This document shows, piece after piece, positions 39,957-49,009 of a DNA stretch of 64,000 nt. The stretch is from contig NZ_JACVVE010000021.1 of the NCBI RefSeq assembly GCF_016648105.1, forward strand, positions 1 to 64,000, written 5' to 3'. The DNA comes from Pseudomonas sp. S31. Its GTDB lineage: Bacteria; Pseudomonadota; Gammaproteobacteria; Pseudomonadales; Pseudomonadaceae. The notes beneath the pieces are model-generated. The model ran no database searches. It was not told where the DNA came from and was given only the letters and a program-made list of their open reading frames with translations. Each line of letters opens with the position of its first letter. The stretch's first letter is position 1. Position numbers and translations under genes: made by a program.

Positions 39957-40586
39957 TCAGCGCAGCAGGTTTTCGCGGGCCAGGGTGCCTTTCAGGGTGC
40001 GTTCGACCACATCGACCAGGACCATGGTCTGGTGGTCCACCTCGATGTTGAGCAGTTCACCAGCGTGATACCGAGCGAAGGTGGTCTGGCGCAGGGTTTC
40101 CGGGATCAGGTTGATGGTCACCACGCCATCCTCGACATCGGCCACGGTCAGGCTGCAGCCGTTGACGCCGAGAAAACCGCGCGGGAACACGTATTTGGCC
40201 CACTCGGGGGGCATGCGGAACTTGATGAAGGCGCCGGTTTCCTCGATCGACAGCTCGACGATCTCGGCTGTGCAGGCGATGTGGCCAGCCATCAGGTGGC
40301 CGCCGATTTCGGCGTTCATCTTCGCAGAACGCTCGATGTTGACGCCCTGGCCGGCGCTGAGAAAGCGCAGGTTGGTGCGCTCGAGGGTGGCGGTCATGGC
40401 ATCGAAACGGACCTGGCTGCCGTCGATCTCGGTGACCGACAGGCAGGTGCCCTCGACGCTGACGCTGGCGCCGATTTTCAGCTCGTCGAGCAGCTCGGGG
40501 GTGAGGTCGATGGTGAACTGGTTGTGGCCGGGGTAGCGGGTCACATCGAGGAGGGGGCGCACGGCCTGGACGATGCCGGTGTACAT
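39957..40586 (-). CDS. ribE: Riboflavin synthase alpha chain
   Basis: Codes for 209 residues from the ATG 40584-40586 (MYTGIVQAV), preceded by aggagcaaca. The two lumazine-binding barrels are visible as a repeat: MYTGIVQ...SVEGTCLSVTEID...FDAMTATLERTNL then GGHLMAGHIACTAEIVEL...GFLGVNGCSLTVADVEDGVVTINLIPETLRQTT. It dismutates two 6,7-dimethyl-8-ribityllumazine molecules to riboflavin. The gene is away from other rib genes, and a main copy is probably elsewhere, so this may be a second isoform. No FMN riboswitch is apparent upstream; a tight palindrome is (40611-40627). Confidence 0.92.
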   Translation of the reverse strand: MYTGIVQAVRPLLDVTRYPGHNQFTIDLTPELLDELKIGASVSVEGTCLSVTEIDGSQVRFDAMTATLERTNLRFLSAGQGVNIERSAKMNAEIGGHLMAGHIACTAEIVELSIEETGAFIKFRMPPEWAKYVFPRGFLGVNGCSLTVADVEDGVVTINLIPETLRQTTFARYHAGELLNIEVDHQTMVLVDVVERTLKGTLARENLLR

Positions 40587-40610
40587 GGTGTTGCTCCTGG
40601 GCACGGAATG

Positions 40611-40627
40611 GAAAGCTTTCGAAAGCT
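40611..40627. promoter_or_regulatory. Overlapping palindromes upstream of riboflavin synthase
   Basis: agctttcgaaagct (40614-40627) is a perfect 14-bp palindrome overlapping gaaagctttc (40611-40620), another perfect one. It lies 25 bases before the ribE start codon, within reach of its promoter. It resembles a LacI- or TetR-type operator; the cognate regulator is not evident in the window. Confidence 0.45.
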
Positions 40628-40714
40628 ATGCCTCTGGAGCGGTAAATGCAAGGTGGCTGTACGGGCCCTTTCGCGCCGAACCGCCGCGAATACGCCCGCA
40701 CAGGTAATGCAAAT

Positions 40715-43699
40715 TCAGAACCGCAACTGCCACTGCCCAACCAGCGCATGGTTGCGGCTGTTGCTGCCCAACTCCCCGCTATACCCCAAGCCAACGCTCT
40801 GCCGCGCACTCAGCCCCAGGTCCAGCCCGGCCTCGACCAGCAGGCTGTCGCGATCCAGCGCGCTGCCCTCGACACTGAAGGCATCGCCGCCGGCCAGGAA
40901 TGCCTGGCGCGTGCGGGTATCGACGCTGCCGTACACATGCCGCCAGCCCAGGCTCGCCCGTGGCGTCAGGCTCATGCCGTTGGCCAGTTGCCCGAGGTGG
41001 GCCAGGCGCACGCCGAAGGTGCTGGTGAAGTTGTCCTGCGTATCGGCGTCCACTGCCAAGGCCGCATCGCCGCCTTTCTCGCGGTAGCTGTCGCGGTGGT
41101 AGCGCTGGTAGCCGAGGTTGGCGAACGGCTCGGCGCTGAGGCGGCCACGGCCCATGGCATAACCCAGCTCGACGAAGGCCTGTTGGCTGTCGGCGTCGTA
41201 GTCACCCTTGAGGCGCTCGTCGAAGCCACTGAAGGCGACGTCGCGCTTGCTGTCGCCATCATGGCTGCTGTATGCCGCGCCCAGGCGCACGGCCAGTGGG
41301 CCGCTCTGGTGCTGGGCATACACGCCTGCGTGCCAGCTGCGCACGGTACCGTCCAGGCCGCTGCTGTCCAGGCGCGTGCGCGAGTAACCGCCGAGCACGC
41401 CCAGCCGCCAGTCGCCGTCCAGTGCCCAGTCCACGCCCAGCACGGCACCGCCGGTACGCTGTTCGAGCGCGCTGGCACCGTGGCTGCCATCGACCTTGCC
41501 GTAGCTGCCCAACGCCTGCGCCCAGAGGCGTCCCTGGGCGTTCGGGTCGTTGAGGTTGCGTGCCTCGCGAGGTACCCCGGTGGCCGCCAGGGCCGGACCG
41601 TCGCCGTCGTTCATGCCCACCAGCAGCCCGCCGTTGCTGCCCATCGACTGCATGGCGCCGAGCATGGTGCTGCCGACCTGGGAGGTGCCGGCCATGGTCG
41701 CTGCCGCCAGGTTGGCGGTATTGCTGCCCGACAGCTGCTCCATGGCGTTGCCGGCACTGGCCGCCGAGGTGCCGAGCACGGCGTTGTACAGCCGGCTATC
41801 GTGGCCGAGGCTACCCAGGCTGCGGGCGGCCGCCGCACCACTGGCGCTGCCTGCATAGTCTTCGAAGGCCACGTCGTTGCGGTTGTAGGCCAGTTCCACC
41901 GAGGTGGCGGCGTAGCTCAGGGTCGGCGTGAGGAAGGCATAGTCACTGGTGACCTGGGCGAAGCTGCCGTTGACCGCAGCGGCGGTCAGCACGGTGTACT
42001 GGCTTTGCCAGGGGTATTGGCCTGGGGTTGGCTGGATACGCAAGGTGGCACCGTCCAGGTTGGCGCTGCCCGCGACGCTGATCGGTGCGCTGCTGCCATC
42101 GGCATTCACGCCGTAGACCAGGGTCGAGCCCTTGCCGAAACTGAGGTCGCCCTGGACCTTGGCCACACCCAGGCCGGTGTTGGTGAGCAACGTGCCGTCG
42201 ACTTGCAGGCCGCCGACCGAGCCGCCACCGGCATAGGTCGCGCCCTGCTCGACGAGCATCTGGCCGAGGATGCTGCCTTGGTTGACGAGAGTGGCGCCGG
42301 CATTGACCACGCCGCCTTCGCTGAAGTCATCGATGCTGGTCAGGGTCCAGCTGCCGCCGCTGACCTGCAGAGTCTCGAAGTTGGCACTGTTGCCGAAGTT
42401 GCCTGTGCCGTTCAGGGTCACGCTGTCGATGCCCTCGCCGCCATCGACCAGGCCCTCGAACACCCCGCCAGTCTCGACCACCAGGGTGTCGTCGCTGGCG
42501 CCCATGCTCAGCGCCAGGCCATTACCGCCGCGGATCGTGCCGCTGTTGATCACGGTGTCGGCGAAGTCGCCGATCAGCTTGATGCCGAAGCCGCTTTGGC
42601 CCTCGATGAGGCCGGCGTTGCTGATGCTGGTGGCGGCGACCCCCGAGCCTTCGGCGCCGTCATCGACCAGAATGCCGTTGTCGACGCTGCGGATGATGCC
42701 GCTGGCGGTGTTGATCACGGTGCCGCCGCCCATGGCGATGCCTTCGCTGCCGTTGGGCCGGCCGCCGCTGTCCACGCCCTTGGCGCCCAGGCCCTGGATG
42801 GTGCCGGCGTTGTACACGTAGCCGAGGTTGTCGATGTCGACGCCGTCGCCGTCGCCATTGATCTTGCCGTCGGCGATGGCCCCGGTGATGGTGCCCCAGT
42901 TGTACACCGTGCCGCTGCCATCGGAGCCGAAGCCCGAGCCGTTGCGCCCGGTGACACTGGCGCCGGCGTAGTTATAGAGGGTGGCGTCGGTCTTCAGGTC
43001 GATGCCGTGGCGGTCGGCGCTGATGGTGCCGTGGTTGTAGATGGTGACGCCGGTGGCGGTGCCGATCTTGATGCCGTCCCACTTCTGGTCGAGGCCGTCC
43101 TCGTCCTGTGGCGCGGTGTCTGTGTAGATCAGCCCGTAGTTGGTGATGGTGGCGTTGGAGCCGGTCTTGATCGCGTCGTTGCCCACGGCATGGATCACCC
43201 CCGTGGCCTGGTTGACCAGGGTGGTGGTGAAGGCTGGATTGTCGAGGCTCTCCAGGTCGATGGCCTGGCCCTCGACGGTCGACTCGATGGTGCCGGCGTT
43301 GATGATGCTCAAGGTGCCGCCCGCGCTCGGGTTGGTCTGCAGGCGCAGGCCGTCGTTGCTGCCCTGGATCAGCGCCCCAGCCTGGTTGTCGATGAGGTAG
43401 TGGCTGAGGTCTTCGCCATCGTCCTTGCTGTCGATGCCACGGCCATCGGTGGAGGCGATGATGCCTGCGTTGCCGATGCTGACGGTGGCGCCACTGGTGT
43501 GCTTGGGCAGGATCACGCCGTCGTCGTCGCTGGCCACGATGCTGCCGTCGCTGGCAACCACCAGGGTGTCGGACTTCTTCAGCTCGAGGGTCTCGGTGGT
43601 GGCGCTATCGACCCGATAGTCCTTGGCGAAGGCGTCGGGGGCGAGGGTAGCGCTGGCCAGTGCGATGCACAGGGCCAGGCGATGAGGCGTGAAATGCAT
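40715..43699 (-). CDS. Autotransporter (type Va) with repetitive beta-helix passenger
   Basis: Codes for 994 residues. Signal peptide MHFTPHRLALCIALASATLAPDAFA. The passenger (30-690) is built of NAGTIxGxxxGI-like turns (INAGTIEST, YNHGTISADRHGIDLK, YNAGTIQGLG, SNAGLIEGQSGFGIKL, INSGTIRGGNGLAL), typical of right-handed beta-helices. The C-terminal ~270 residues form the autotransporter barrel (GRLWAQALGSYGKVDG ... LVGQWQLRF, ending in Phe). No protease triad was seen in the passenger, so adhesin or surface display is more likely than enzyme. Single gene; upstream 43700-43790 is A+T-rich. The very long open frame on the opposite strand is a composition artefact. Confidence 0.9.
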   Translation of the reverse strand: MHFTPHRLALCIALASATLAPDAFAKDYRVDSATTETLELKKSDTLVVASDGSIVASDDDGVILPKHTSGATVSIGNAGIIASTDGRGIDSKDDGEDLSHYLIDNQAGALIQGSNDGLRLQTNPSAGGTLSIINAGTIESTVEGQAIDLESLDNPAFTTTLVNQATGVIHAVGNDAIKTGSNATITNYGLIYTDTAPQDEDGLDQKWDGIKIGTATGVTIYNHGTISADRHGIDLKTDATLYNYAGASVTGRNGSGFGSDGSGTVYNWGTITGAIADGKINGDGDGVDIDNLGYVYNAGTIQGLGAKGVDSGGRPNGSEGIAMGGGTVINTASGIIRSVDNGILVDDGAEGSGVAATSISNAGLIEGQSGFGIKLIGDFADTVINSGTIRGGNGLALSMGASDDTLVVETGGVFEGLVDGGEGIDSVTLNGTGNFGNSANFETLQVSGGSWTLTSIDDFSEGGVVNAGATLVNQGSILGQMLVEQGATYAGGGSVGGLQVDGTLLTNTGLGVAKVQGDLSFGKGSTLVYGVNADGSSAPISVAGSANLDGATLRIQPTPGQYPWQSQYTVLTAAAVNGSFAQVTSDYAFLTPTLSYAATSVELAYNRNDVAFEDYAGSASGAAAARSLGSLGHDSRLYNAVLGTSAASAGNAMEQLSGSNTANLAAATMAGTSQVGSTMLGAMQSMGSNGGLLVGMNDGDGPALAATGVPREARNLNDPNAQGRLWAQALGSYGKVDGSHGASALEQRTGGAVLGVDWALDGDWRLGVLGGYSRTRLDSSGLDGTVRSWHAGVYAQHQSGPLAVRLGAAYSSHDGDSKRDVAFSGFDERLKGDYDADSQQAFVELGYAMGRGRLSAEPFANLGYQRYHRDSYREKGGDAALAVDADTQDNFTSTFGVRLAHLGQLANGMSLTPRASLGWRHVYGSVDTRTRQAFLAGGDAFSVEGSALDRDSLLVEAGLDLGLSARQSVGLGYSGELGSNSRNHALVGQWQLRF

Positions 43700-43794
43700 T
43701 GGGCGACCTGGGTTCGTTGGACAAGGCCGCCCAATATGGCCATTGGATATTACGGTTTCATTGATTGCCTCGGTGTTTTATTTCATTGTCGCTG

Positions 43795-45861
43795 TCAGAC
43801 ATGGCCACTGCTGCTGACGATCCGCAGGCACAGTGCCTCGTAAGGGTCGAGGTTGATCATCAGCCGGCCATCTTCGGTCAGGTCCCCCTCGAGCGTCTCG
43901 TTGATCATGTCCACCACCGGACCCGGGGTGAAGCCGGTCAATTGCAACTCCTCGGCGATCACCTCCTGGCTGAAGTTCAGCGCGCTGATCTGGATGCCTC
44001 GGCCCGCCGGCAGCTCGTGCACCATCACCAGCAACCCCAGGCTGCTCACCTCGGGCACCAGCACCTGGCGGCTGGTGGCGATGCCGTAGGCCTGGCGCAC
44101 CGCCAGCAGCTTCTTCACCTTGCAAGCGAACGAGCCGGGGTTTTCCAGCTGGCTGTCGAGGCTGCCGTACAGCGCCCGGGCACGGGGCATGCCGCGTACC
44201 GACGCCTGGGCCTGGTCGTCGAGCCCTGCCAGATCGTAGCCGCCGCGGTGGATCCAGCGGGTGTCGCCATCGGCCATGCGCTCGGCGACCTGCTCGGCGG
44301 CCAGCGGCAGGGCGCCGACCAGGTCCCAGCCGGACAGCGCGACCACGCCCGGTTGCATGGCGTTGTACATCACCAGCAGCAGGTGCACCTTCTGCACCCG
44401 CTCGATATCCGCCGCGCTGATCTGATCCAGGTCGCGAATGCCCAGCGCTGCGGTGATCAGGCTGGCGGTGGTGCAAGAGATACCGTTGGTGACGAAACGC
44501 AGGTTGTAGGGGGCATGCTCGCCCGACAGGCGTTCGTAGATTTCCTCGCGAATGTGCTCGCGCAGGATGCTGCCGGGCAGGGTCTGGCCCTTGTACATGA
44601 ACATGTCGTGGGCATGCAGGGTCCAGAAGTGCACCAGCTCGACGGTCAGTTCGTCGTGGTTCTGCAGGGCATGGATCAACGACGCCGGATCGATGCCGAA
44701 GGCATGCATCTCCTTGAGCATCAGGCGCAGGAATTCGGTGTCGCCGGTGAGCAGGGCATGCTGGTAGGCCGGCCGGGTGATGAAGTCATAGGACAGGTCG
44801 GCGCCGCCCTTGGACATCTGCGCGATGTCGTCCAGGGTCAGGTTGAGCTCCTGGAAACTGAAGCCGCCGGCCTTGCGGATCATGCCGCCGATCAGCTGGT
44901 TGCCGACGATCGACAGGGGGTGGCTCTCGGACCAGGCCGGGCCGTCGGCGCGGCTCTCGACCCCGAGAAAACCGTTGGCATCCAGGCGCAGGCCGCGCGC
45001 GCCCAGGCAGTCCAGGGCATGCAGGGCATCGCCGATGATCATCTGCTGGGCGGCGAAGGTCGGGTCCAGCCAGTTGAGCGAGGGTTGGCCTTCCTTGAAA
45101 TAGTGCAGGTACACCCAGCGCCGGGTCTTGCCATCTACGCCGGTGATCGGCGCGGTGGCGCTCCAGTCGGTTTCCTTGACGCCAGGCTCGAAGAAGATCA
45201 CCCGTTGCAGTTGGCCGACGATGTAGTGGCGCAGCTTGAGTTCGTCGCACAGGGCCGGCAGCAGGTTGACCGCGTCCCGGCCTGGCGGCACCTCGGGCAG
45301 CAGATGCCAGTCCTCTTCGCGTATCTCCACCATGTGGTAGAGGCCGGGGTAGGCGCCATGGGCCATTTCCGCCAGGCGAAAATCAGCACCTTTGCCCGTG
45401 TGCGAGGGGATCAGGTCGTCGATGGTCACCGCATTGTGCGCGGCGGCCATGCGGCTCATGTGCACCAGTTCCTGCTCGCTGCCGTAGAGCGGGTCGATGT
45501 CGAAGCCGATGCGGTCGAAGTTGCCGTCGATGCTGGGTGTGTAGTCGCGGCCACGCATACCGCCGGATTGTTTGATGGGGCCGGTGTGGATGCCTTGCAC
45601 GCCCAGTTCCGAGAGGCGTTTCCACAGGGCTTCGTGGCCCAGGGCGGCGAGCACAGAGCAGCCTTCGGGGGCGATGATGGCGTCGGGGTAGACGGTCAGC
45701 CACACCGAGGCGATTTCGGTGGCGCGGCGGGGCTGGGCTTCGGCGTAGGGGTTGATCCACAGACGCGACTGCCCGGAATACTGACGGGCGCGGTCCTGGG
45801 AAGCCTTGAGCATGGAGCGGTCTTCGAGCCACTTGACGTACGATGGGTCGGGTTGGGTCAT
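43795..45861 (-). CDS. GH13 alpha-glucosyl enzyme (trehalose synthase/maltose glucosyltransferase-like)
   Basis: Codes for 688 residues from the ATG 45859-45861 (MTQPDPSYVKWLEDRS; SD agagga); the open frame runs further up without a start signal. GH13 residues: nucleophile Asp in GLRLDANGF, acid/base Glu in SFQELNL, and HD in ALQNHDEL. The first conserved motif reads DLIPSH rather than the usual D-x-x-x-N-H. The (beta/alpha)8 barrel is followed by a small C-terminal beta domain (LGLLVMVHELPAGRGIQISALNFS). Pseudomonas relatives are commonly labelled maltose alpha-D-glucosyltransferase, but this is not standard TreS; substrate uncertain. It follows the LysR gene, across a REP pair. Confidence 0.8.
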   Translation of the reverse strand: MTQPDPSYVKWLEDRSMLKASQDRARQYSGQSRLWINPYAEAQPRRATEIASVWLTVYPDAIIAPEGCSVLAALGHEALWKRLSELGVQGIHTGPIKQSGGMRGRDYTPSIDGNFDRIGFDIDPLYGSEQELVHMSRMAAAHNAVTIDDLIPSHTGKGADFRLAEMAHGAYPGLYHMVEIREEDWHLLPEVPPGRDAVNLLPALCDELKLRHYIVGQLQRVIFFEPGVKETDWSATAPITGVDGKTRRWVYLHYFKEGQPSLNWLDPTFAAQQMIIGDALHALDCLGARGLRLDANGFLGVESRADGPAWSESHPLSIVGNQLIGGMIRKAGGFSFQELNLTLDDIAQMSKGGADLSYDFITRPAYQHALLTGDTEFLRLMLKEMHAFGIDPASLIHALQNHDELTVELVHFWTLHAHDMFMYKGQTLPGSILREHIREEIYERLSGEHAPYNLRFVTNGISCTTASLITAALGIRDLDQISAADIERVQKVHLLLVMYNAMQPGVVALSGWDLVGALPLAAEQVAERMADGDTRWIHRGGYDLAGLDDQAQASVRGMPRARALYGSLDSQLENPGSFACKVKKLLAVRQAYGIATSRQVLVPEVSSLGLLVMVHELPAGRGIQISALNFSQEVIAEELQLTGFTPGPVVDMINETLEGDLTEDGRLMINLDPYEALCLRIVSSSGHV

Positions 45862-45944
45862 TGCGCGTCCTCTTTGCGTGTCGGCACCGGCCCAAGTTAA
45901 GACGATATTGCGAGTGGAACGTTCGGCTGGGGTTTGGTGGGTGC

Positions 45945-45990
45945 CTTCGCGGGGCAAGCCCGCTCCCACAAGGCGGGCTTGCCCGCGAAG
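45945..45990. repeat. REP-like inverted repeat
   Basis: Arms 45945-45963 and 45973-45990 (cttcgcggg...caagcccgc) are complementary apart from one extra G, with a 9-base centre. It lies between the stop of the LysR gene and the start of the GH13 gene, both leftward, and probably forms the LysR mRNA 3' end. Confidence 0.75.
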
Positions 45991-46002
45991 AGGGGGTAGT
46001 GC

Positions 46003-46929
46003 TCAAACCTTGCGAATCGGTTCATGCGCCGCCCTGCGCAAGCTGTCCAGCAAATCAAGCACGGCGCCCTCGATATGCGGCTCGTCCCGCCAGCACATGC
46101 CGATCGAGCCTTCCGCTTCCAGCGGGAAGTCGAGTTGGCGCAACAGCCCACGCCCATGGAAGTGCTCGGCCACTCGCCCCGACGCCACCGAAAGCATGTC
46201 GCTGTTCTGCATCAACCACAGGTTGGCCATCAGCGACGACGACTCGATACGGCAGGGCAGGGGCTTGCGCCCGGCGTTGCTCAGCGCCGCATCCAGGCGG
46301 TTGCGGATCGGCGTGGCCGGTGGCCACAGCACCCAGTCGTACTGGTACAGGTCATCCCAGCTCAACGCCGTGCGCTGCAGCAACGGGTGATCGGGGCGGG
46401 CCACCACCTGCATCGGCTCGCGGAACAGCATCTCGCTGTGCAGCGCCTGGCTCGGCTGATAGTTGTCGACCCGCCCGACCACCACGTCGAGCTGGCCCAG
46501 TTGCAGGCGCTCGAGCAGCACGTTCATGGTGCTTTCCTGCAGCGAGACATGGGCCTTGGGGTGTTTTTCGAGGAAATACAGCATGGCGTCGGGCACCAGG
46601 CTGGGCGCCGAGGCCGGCGAGGTGCCGATCGCCACGTTCGGCGTGTTGCCCTCGCGCAAGGCGTCGAGGTTGCTCTGCGCACGCTCCATTTCACTGAGGA
46701 TGCGCCGCGCATGGTTGACCAGCAACAGGCCCTCCGCGGTGGGCCGCAGGCCACGGGCATGGCGCTCGAAGAGCAGGGCGCCGGCGTCTTCTTCCAGTTC
46801 CTTGAGGAACTTCGACAGCCCCGGTTGGGTGGTGTAGGCCTGCCGTGCGGTATCGCTCAGGTTGCCGGTTTCGGCCAGGGTGACCAGCAGCTGCAGGTGG
46901 CGGGGGCGCAGGCGGCGTGTCCAGTGCAT
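46003..46929 (-). CDS. LysR-family regulator of the gentisate operon
   Basis: Codes for 308 residues. N-terminal HTH: RPRHLQLLVTLAETGNLSDTARQAYTTQPGLSKFLKELEEDAGALLFERHARGLRPT; effector domain follows (AIGTSPASAPSLVPDAMLYFLEKHPKAHVSLQEST). It is divergent from the gentisate 1,2-dioxygenase gene, with 129 bases between them, the classical arrangement for a LysR activator of an aromatic-acid operon. Inducer likely 3-hydroxybenzoate or gentisate, by inference. Start ATG 46927-46929. Confidence 0.88.
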   Translation of the reverse strand: MHWTRRLRPRHLQLLVTLAETGNLSDTARQAYTTQPGLSKFLKELEEDAGALLFERHARGLRPTAEGLLLVNHARRILSEMERAQSNLDALREGNTPNVAIGTSPASAPSLVPDAMLYFLEKHPKAHVSLQESTMNVLLERLQLGQLDVVVGRVDNYQPSQALHSEMLFREPMQVVARPDHPLLQRTALSWDDLYQYDWVLWPPATPIRNRLDAALSNAGRKPLPCRIESSSLMANLWLMQNSDMLSVASGRVAEHFHGRGLLRQLDFPLEAEGSIGMCWRDEPHIEGAVLDLLDSLRRAAHEPIRKV

Positions 46930-46965
46930 GGCGATGACTCATCTTGTTTTAGGTATGGGTGCATA

Positions 46966-46984
46966 AGAAAATATCATTTTTTCT
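46966..46984. promoter_or_regulatory. Candidate LysR operator
   Basis: agaaaa (46966-46971) and ttttct (46979-46984) form an inverted repeat with a 7-base spacer in the A+T-rich core of the LysR/gentisate divergent promoter. The size matches the T-N11-A class of LysR binding sites. Confidence 0.5.
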
Positions 46985-47058
46985 ATATGTCACGCAGGCG
47001 TTTAATCGGCTTCACACAGGGTGCTCGACGCCCGTTACAGCCCACCACAGGTGAAGCG

Positions 47059-48114
47059 ATGAATAACAATGACGCCATCGGCGCTGCACGTGCCGAATTC
47101 TATCAACGCATCGACAGCCAGGCGCTGTTCCCGCTGTGGGAGCAATTGCACAACCTGGTTCCGCCCCAGCCCACCAGCGCCTGCGTGCCTGCGCTCTGGC
47201 GTTTCAGCGAAGTGCGTCCCCACCTCATGGAAGCCGGCCAGCTGATCAGTGCCGAAGAGGCCGTACGCCGCGTTCTGGTGCTGGAAAACCCTGGCATCCG
47301 CGGGCAGGCCTCGATCACGCCGAGCCTCTATGCCGGGCTGCAGTTGATCCTGCCGGGCGAGATCGCCCCCAGCCACCGCCACAGCCAGTCTGCCTTGCGC
47401 TTCGTGGTCGAAGGCCGTGGTGCCTATACCGCCGTTGACGGCGAGCGCACCACCATGCATCCGGGCGACTTCATCATCACGCCGTCCTGGACCTGGCATG
47501 ACCACGGCAACCCGAGCGAGGCCGAAGGTGGCGAGCCAGTGATCTGGCTCGACGGCCTGGACATCCCCACCGTGCGCTTCTTCGGTGCCGGTTTCGCCGA
47601 GAACTACCCAGAGGCCGTGCAGCCGGTCAGCCGCCCCGAGGGTAATAGCCTGGCCCGCTACGGCGCCAACATGTTGCCGCTGCGCCACCAGGTGCAAGGC
47701 GTGACTTCGCCGATCTTCAGCTACCCCTACGCCCGTACCCGCGAGGCCCTTGCCACCCTGGAGCGCCAAGGCGAGATCGACGCCTGGGACGGCGTCAAGC
47801 TGCGCTACGTCAACCCGGTCACAGGGGGCTGGGCGATGCCGACCATCGGCACCTGCATGCAGCTGTTGCCGCGAGGCTTCGTCGGCAAGACCGCCCGCTG
47901 CACCGACGCCACCGTGTACTCGGTGGTCGAGGGCCGTGGCCGGGCGGTCATCGGCGGCCAGGTCTTCCACTTCGAGCCCAAGGACACCTTCGTGGTGCCG
48001 AGTTGGGCGCCGCTGAGCCTGCAGGCGGACGACGAGTGCGTGCTGTTCAGCTATTCCGACCGGCCTGTCCAGGAAGCCCTGGGGCTGCTGCGCGAAAGCC
48101 GCGAAAACCATTGA
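47059..48114 (+). CDS. gtdA: Gentisate 1,2-dioxygenase
   Basis: Codes for 351 residues, a bicupin Fe(II) ring-cleavage dioxygenase converting gentisate plus O2 to maleylpyruvate. The first cupin carries the metal site: SHRHSQSALRFVVEGRGAYTAVDGERTTMHPGDFIITPSWTWHDHGN (His, His, and a later His). The second cupin (CTDATVYSVVEGRGRAVIGGQVFHFEPKDTFVVPSWAPLSL) lacks the histidines, as usual. Start ATG 47059 after caggtgaagcg; the longer frame upstream is not coding. First gene of the operon with the fumarylpyruvate hydrolase 17 bases on. Confidence 0.94.
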   Translation: MNNNDAIGAARAEFYQRIDSQALFPLWEQLHNLVPPQPTSACVPALWRFSEVRPHLMEAGQLISAEEAVRRVLVLENPGIRGQASITPSLYAGLQLILPGEIAPSHRHSQSALRFVVEGRGAYTAVDGERTTMHPGDFIITPSWTWHDHGNPSEAEGGEPVIWLDGLDIPTVRFFGAGFAENYPEAVQPVSRPEGNSLARYGANMLPLRHQVQGVTSPIFSYPYARTREALATLERQGEIDAWDGVKLRYVNPVTGGWAMPTIGTCMQLLPRGFVGKTARCTDATVYSVVEGRGRAVIGGQVFHFEPKDTFVVPSWAPLSLQADDECVLFSYSDRPVQEALGLLRESRENH

Positions 48115-48131
48115 ACCGAGGAACCACTGCC

Positions 48132-48830
48132 ATGACTTACCTGTTCGAACCCGCAGCCCCTACCAGTTTGGCGATCGCCGGCAGCGAGCAACGCTTCCCC
48201 GTGCGCCGGGTGTACTGCGTGGGCCGCAACTACGCCGCCCACGCCCGCGAAATGGGCTTCGATCCTGACCGCGAACCGCCGTTCTTCTTCTGCAAGCCTG
48301 CCGACGCGGTGGTGCCGGTGGCTGCCGGCCAGACCCTGGAACTGGCGTATCCAGCCGAGACCGAGAACTACCACTACGAGATCGAGCTGGTCGCGGCCAT
48401 CGGCAAGGGCGGGCGCGACATTCCACTGGAACAGGCCGAAGAGCACGTCTGGGGCTATGCCGTGGGCCTGGACATGACCCGTCGCGACCTGCAGATGAAG
48501 ATGCGTGAAATGGGTCGCCCGTGGGAAATCGGCAAGGCCTTCGACGCCTCCGCGCCGATCGCTCCGCTGTATCCCGCCAGCCAGGTCGGTCACCCGGCGC
48601 AGGCCGGTATCTGGTTGCAGGTCGAAGGCCAGGACCGCCAGCGTAGCGACATCGACAAGCTGATCTGGTCGGTGCCGGAAACCATCGCCTACCTGTCGCG
48701 CTTCTTCGAGCTGCAGCCAGGCGACCTGATCATGACCGGCACCCCCGAAGGTGTCGGTCCGGTCGTGGCCGGCGAACTGATGGTCGGTGGTGTCGACGGT
48801 CTCGGCGAGATTTCCGTCCGCGTCGTCTGA
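48132..48830 (+). CDS. nagK: Fumarylpyruvate hydrolase (FAH family)
   Basis: Codes for 232 residues. YCVGRNYAAHAREMGFDPDREPPFFFCKPADAVV, the metal glutamates in YHYEIELVAAIGKGG and the C-terminal GDLIMTGTPEGVGPV are standard for small FAH hydrolases. In the glutathione-dependent gentisate route it splits fumarylpyruvate into fumarate and pyruvate; that function is firm from its place after the dioxygenase and near the maleylpyruvate isomerase gene. Start ATG 48132. Confidence 0.92.
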   Translation: MTYLFEPAAPTSLAIAGSEQRFPVRRVYCVGRNYAAHAREMGFDPDREPPFFFCKPADAVVPVAAGQTLELAYPAETENYHYEIELVAAIGKGGRDIPLEQAEEHVWGYAVGLDMTRRDLQMKMREMGRPWEIGKAFDASAPIAPLYPASQVGHPAQAGIWLQVEGQDRQRSDIDKLIWSVPETIAYLSRFFELQPGDLIMTGTPEGVGPVVAGELMVGGVDGLGEISVRVV

Positions 48831-48837
48831 CTGGCCC

Positions 48838-48902
<65 letters not shown>

Positions 48903-49009
48903 CTTTTTCCCGCGCCGGGGGGGCCCCGGGGCGGGGGCGGGCGCCGCGGCCCCTCGCTCCGGATTCTATACGTGGCCTGCGTGCGTGCGCTGGCCCGGAG
49001 GTTTCGCTC

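Noticed and set aside
40587..40714. FMN riboswitch upstream of riboflavin synthase
   Set aside because: The 128-base leader is too short and lacks the conserved RFN-element segments; only palindromes are seen.
40646..43843. A 1065-codon open frame on the plus strand opposite the autotransporter
   Set aside because: It is a long antisense frame caused by high G+C and repetitive sequence. The translation is Ala/Val/Gly/Asp-biased without domains, while the minus-strand frame has a signal peptide, repeats and a barrel.
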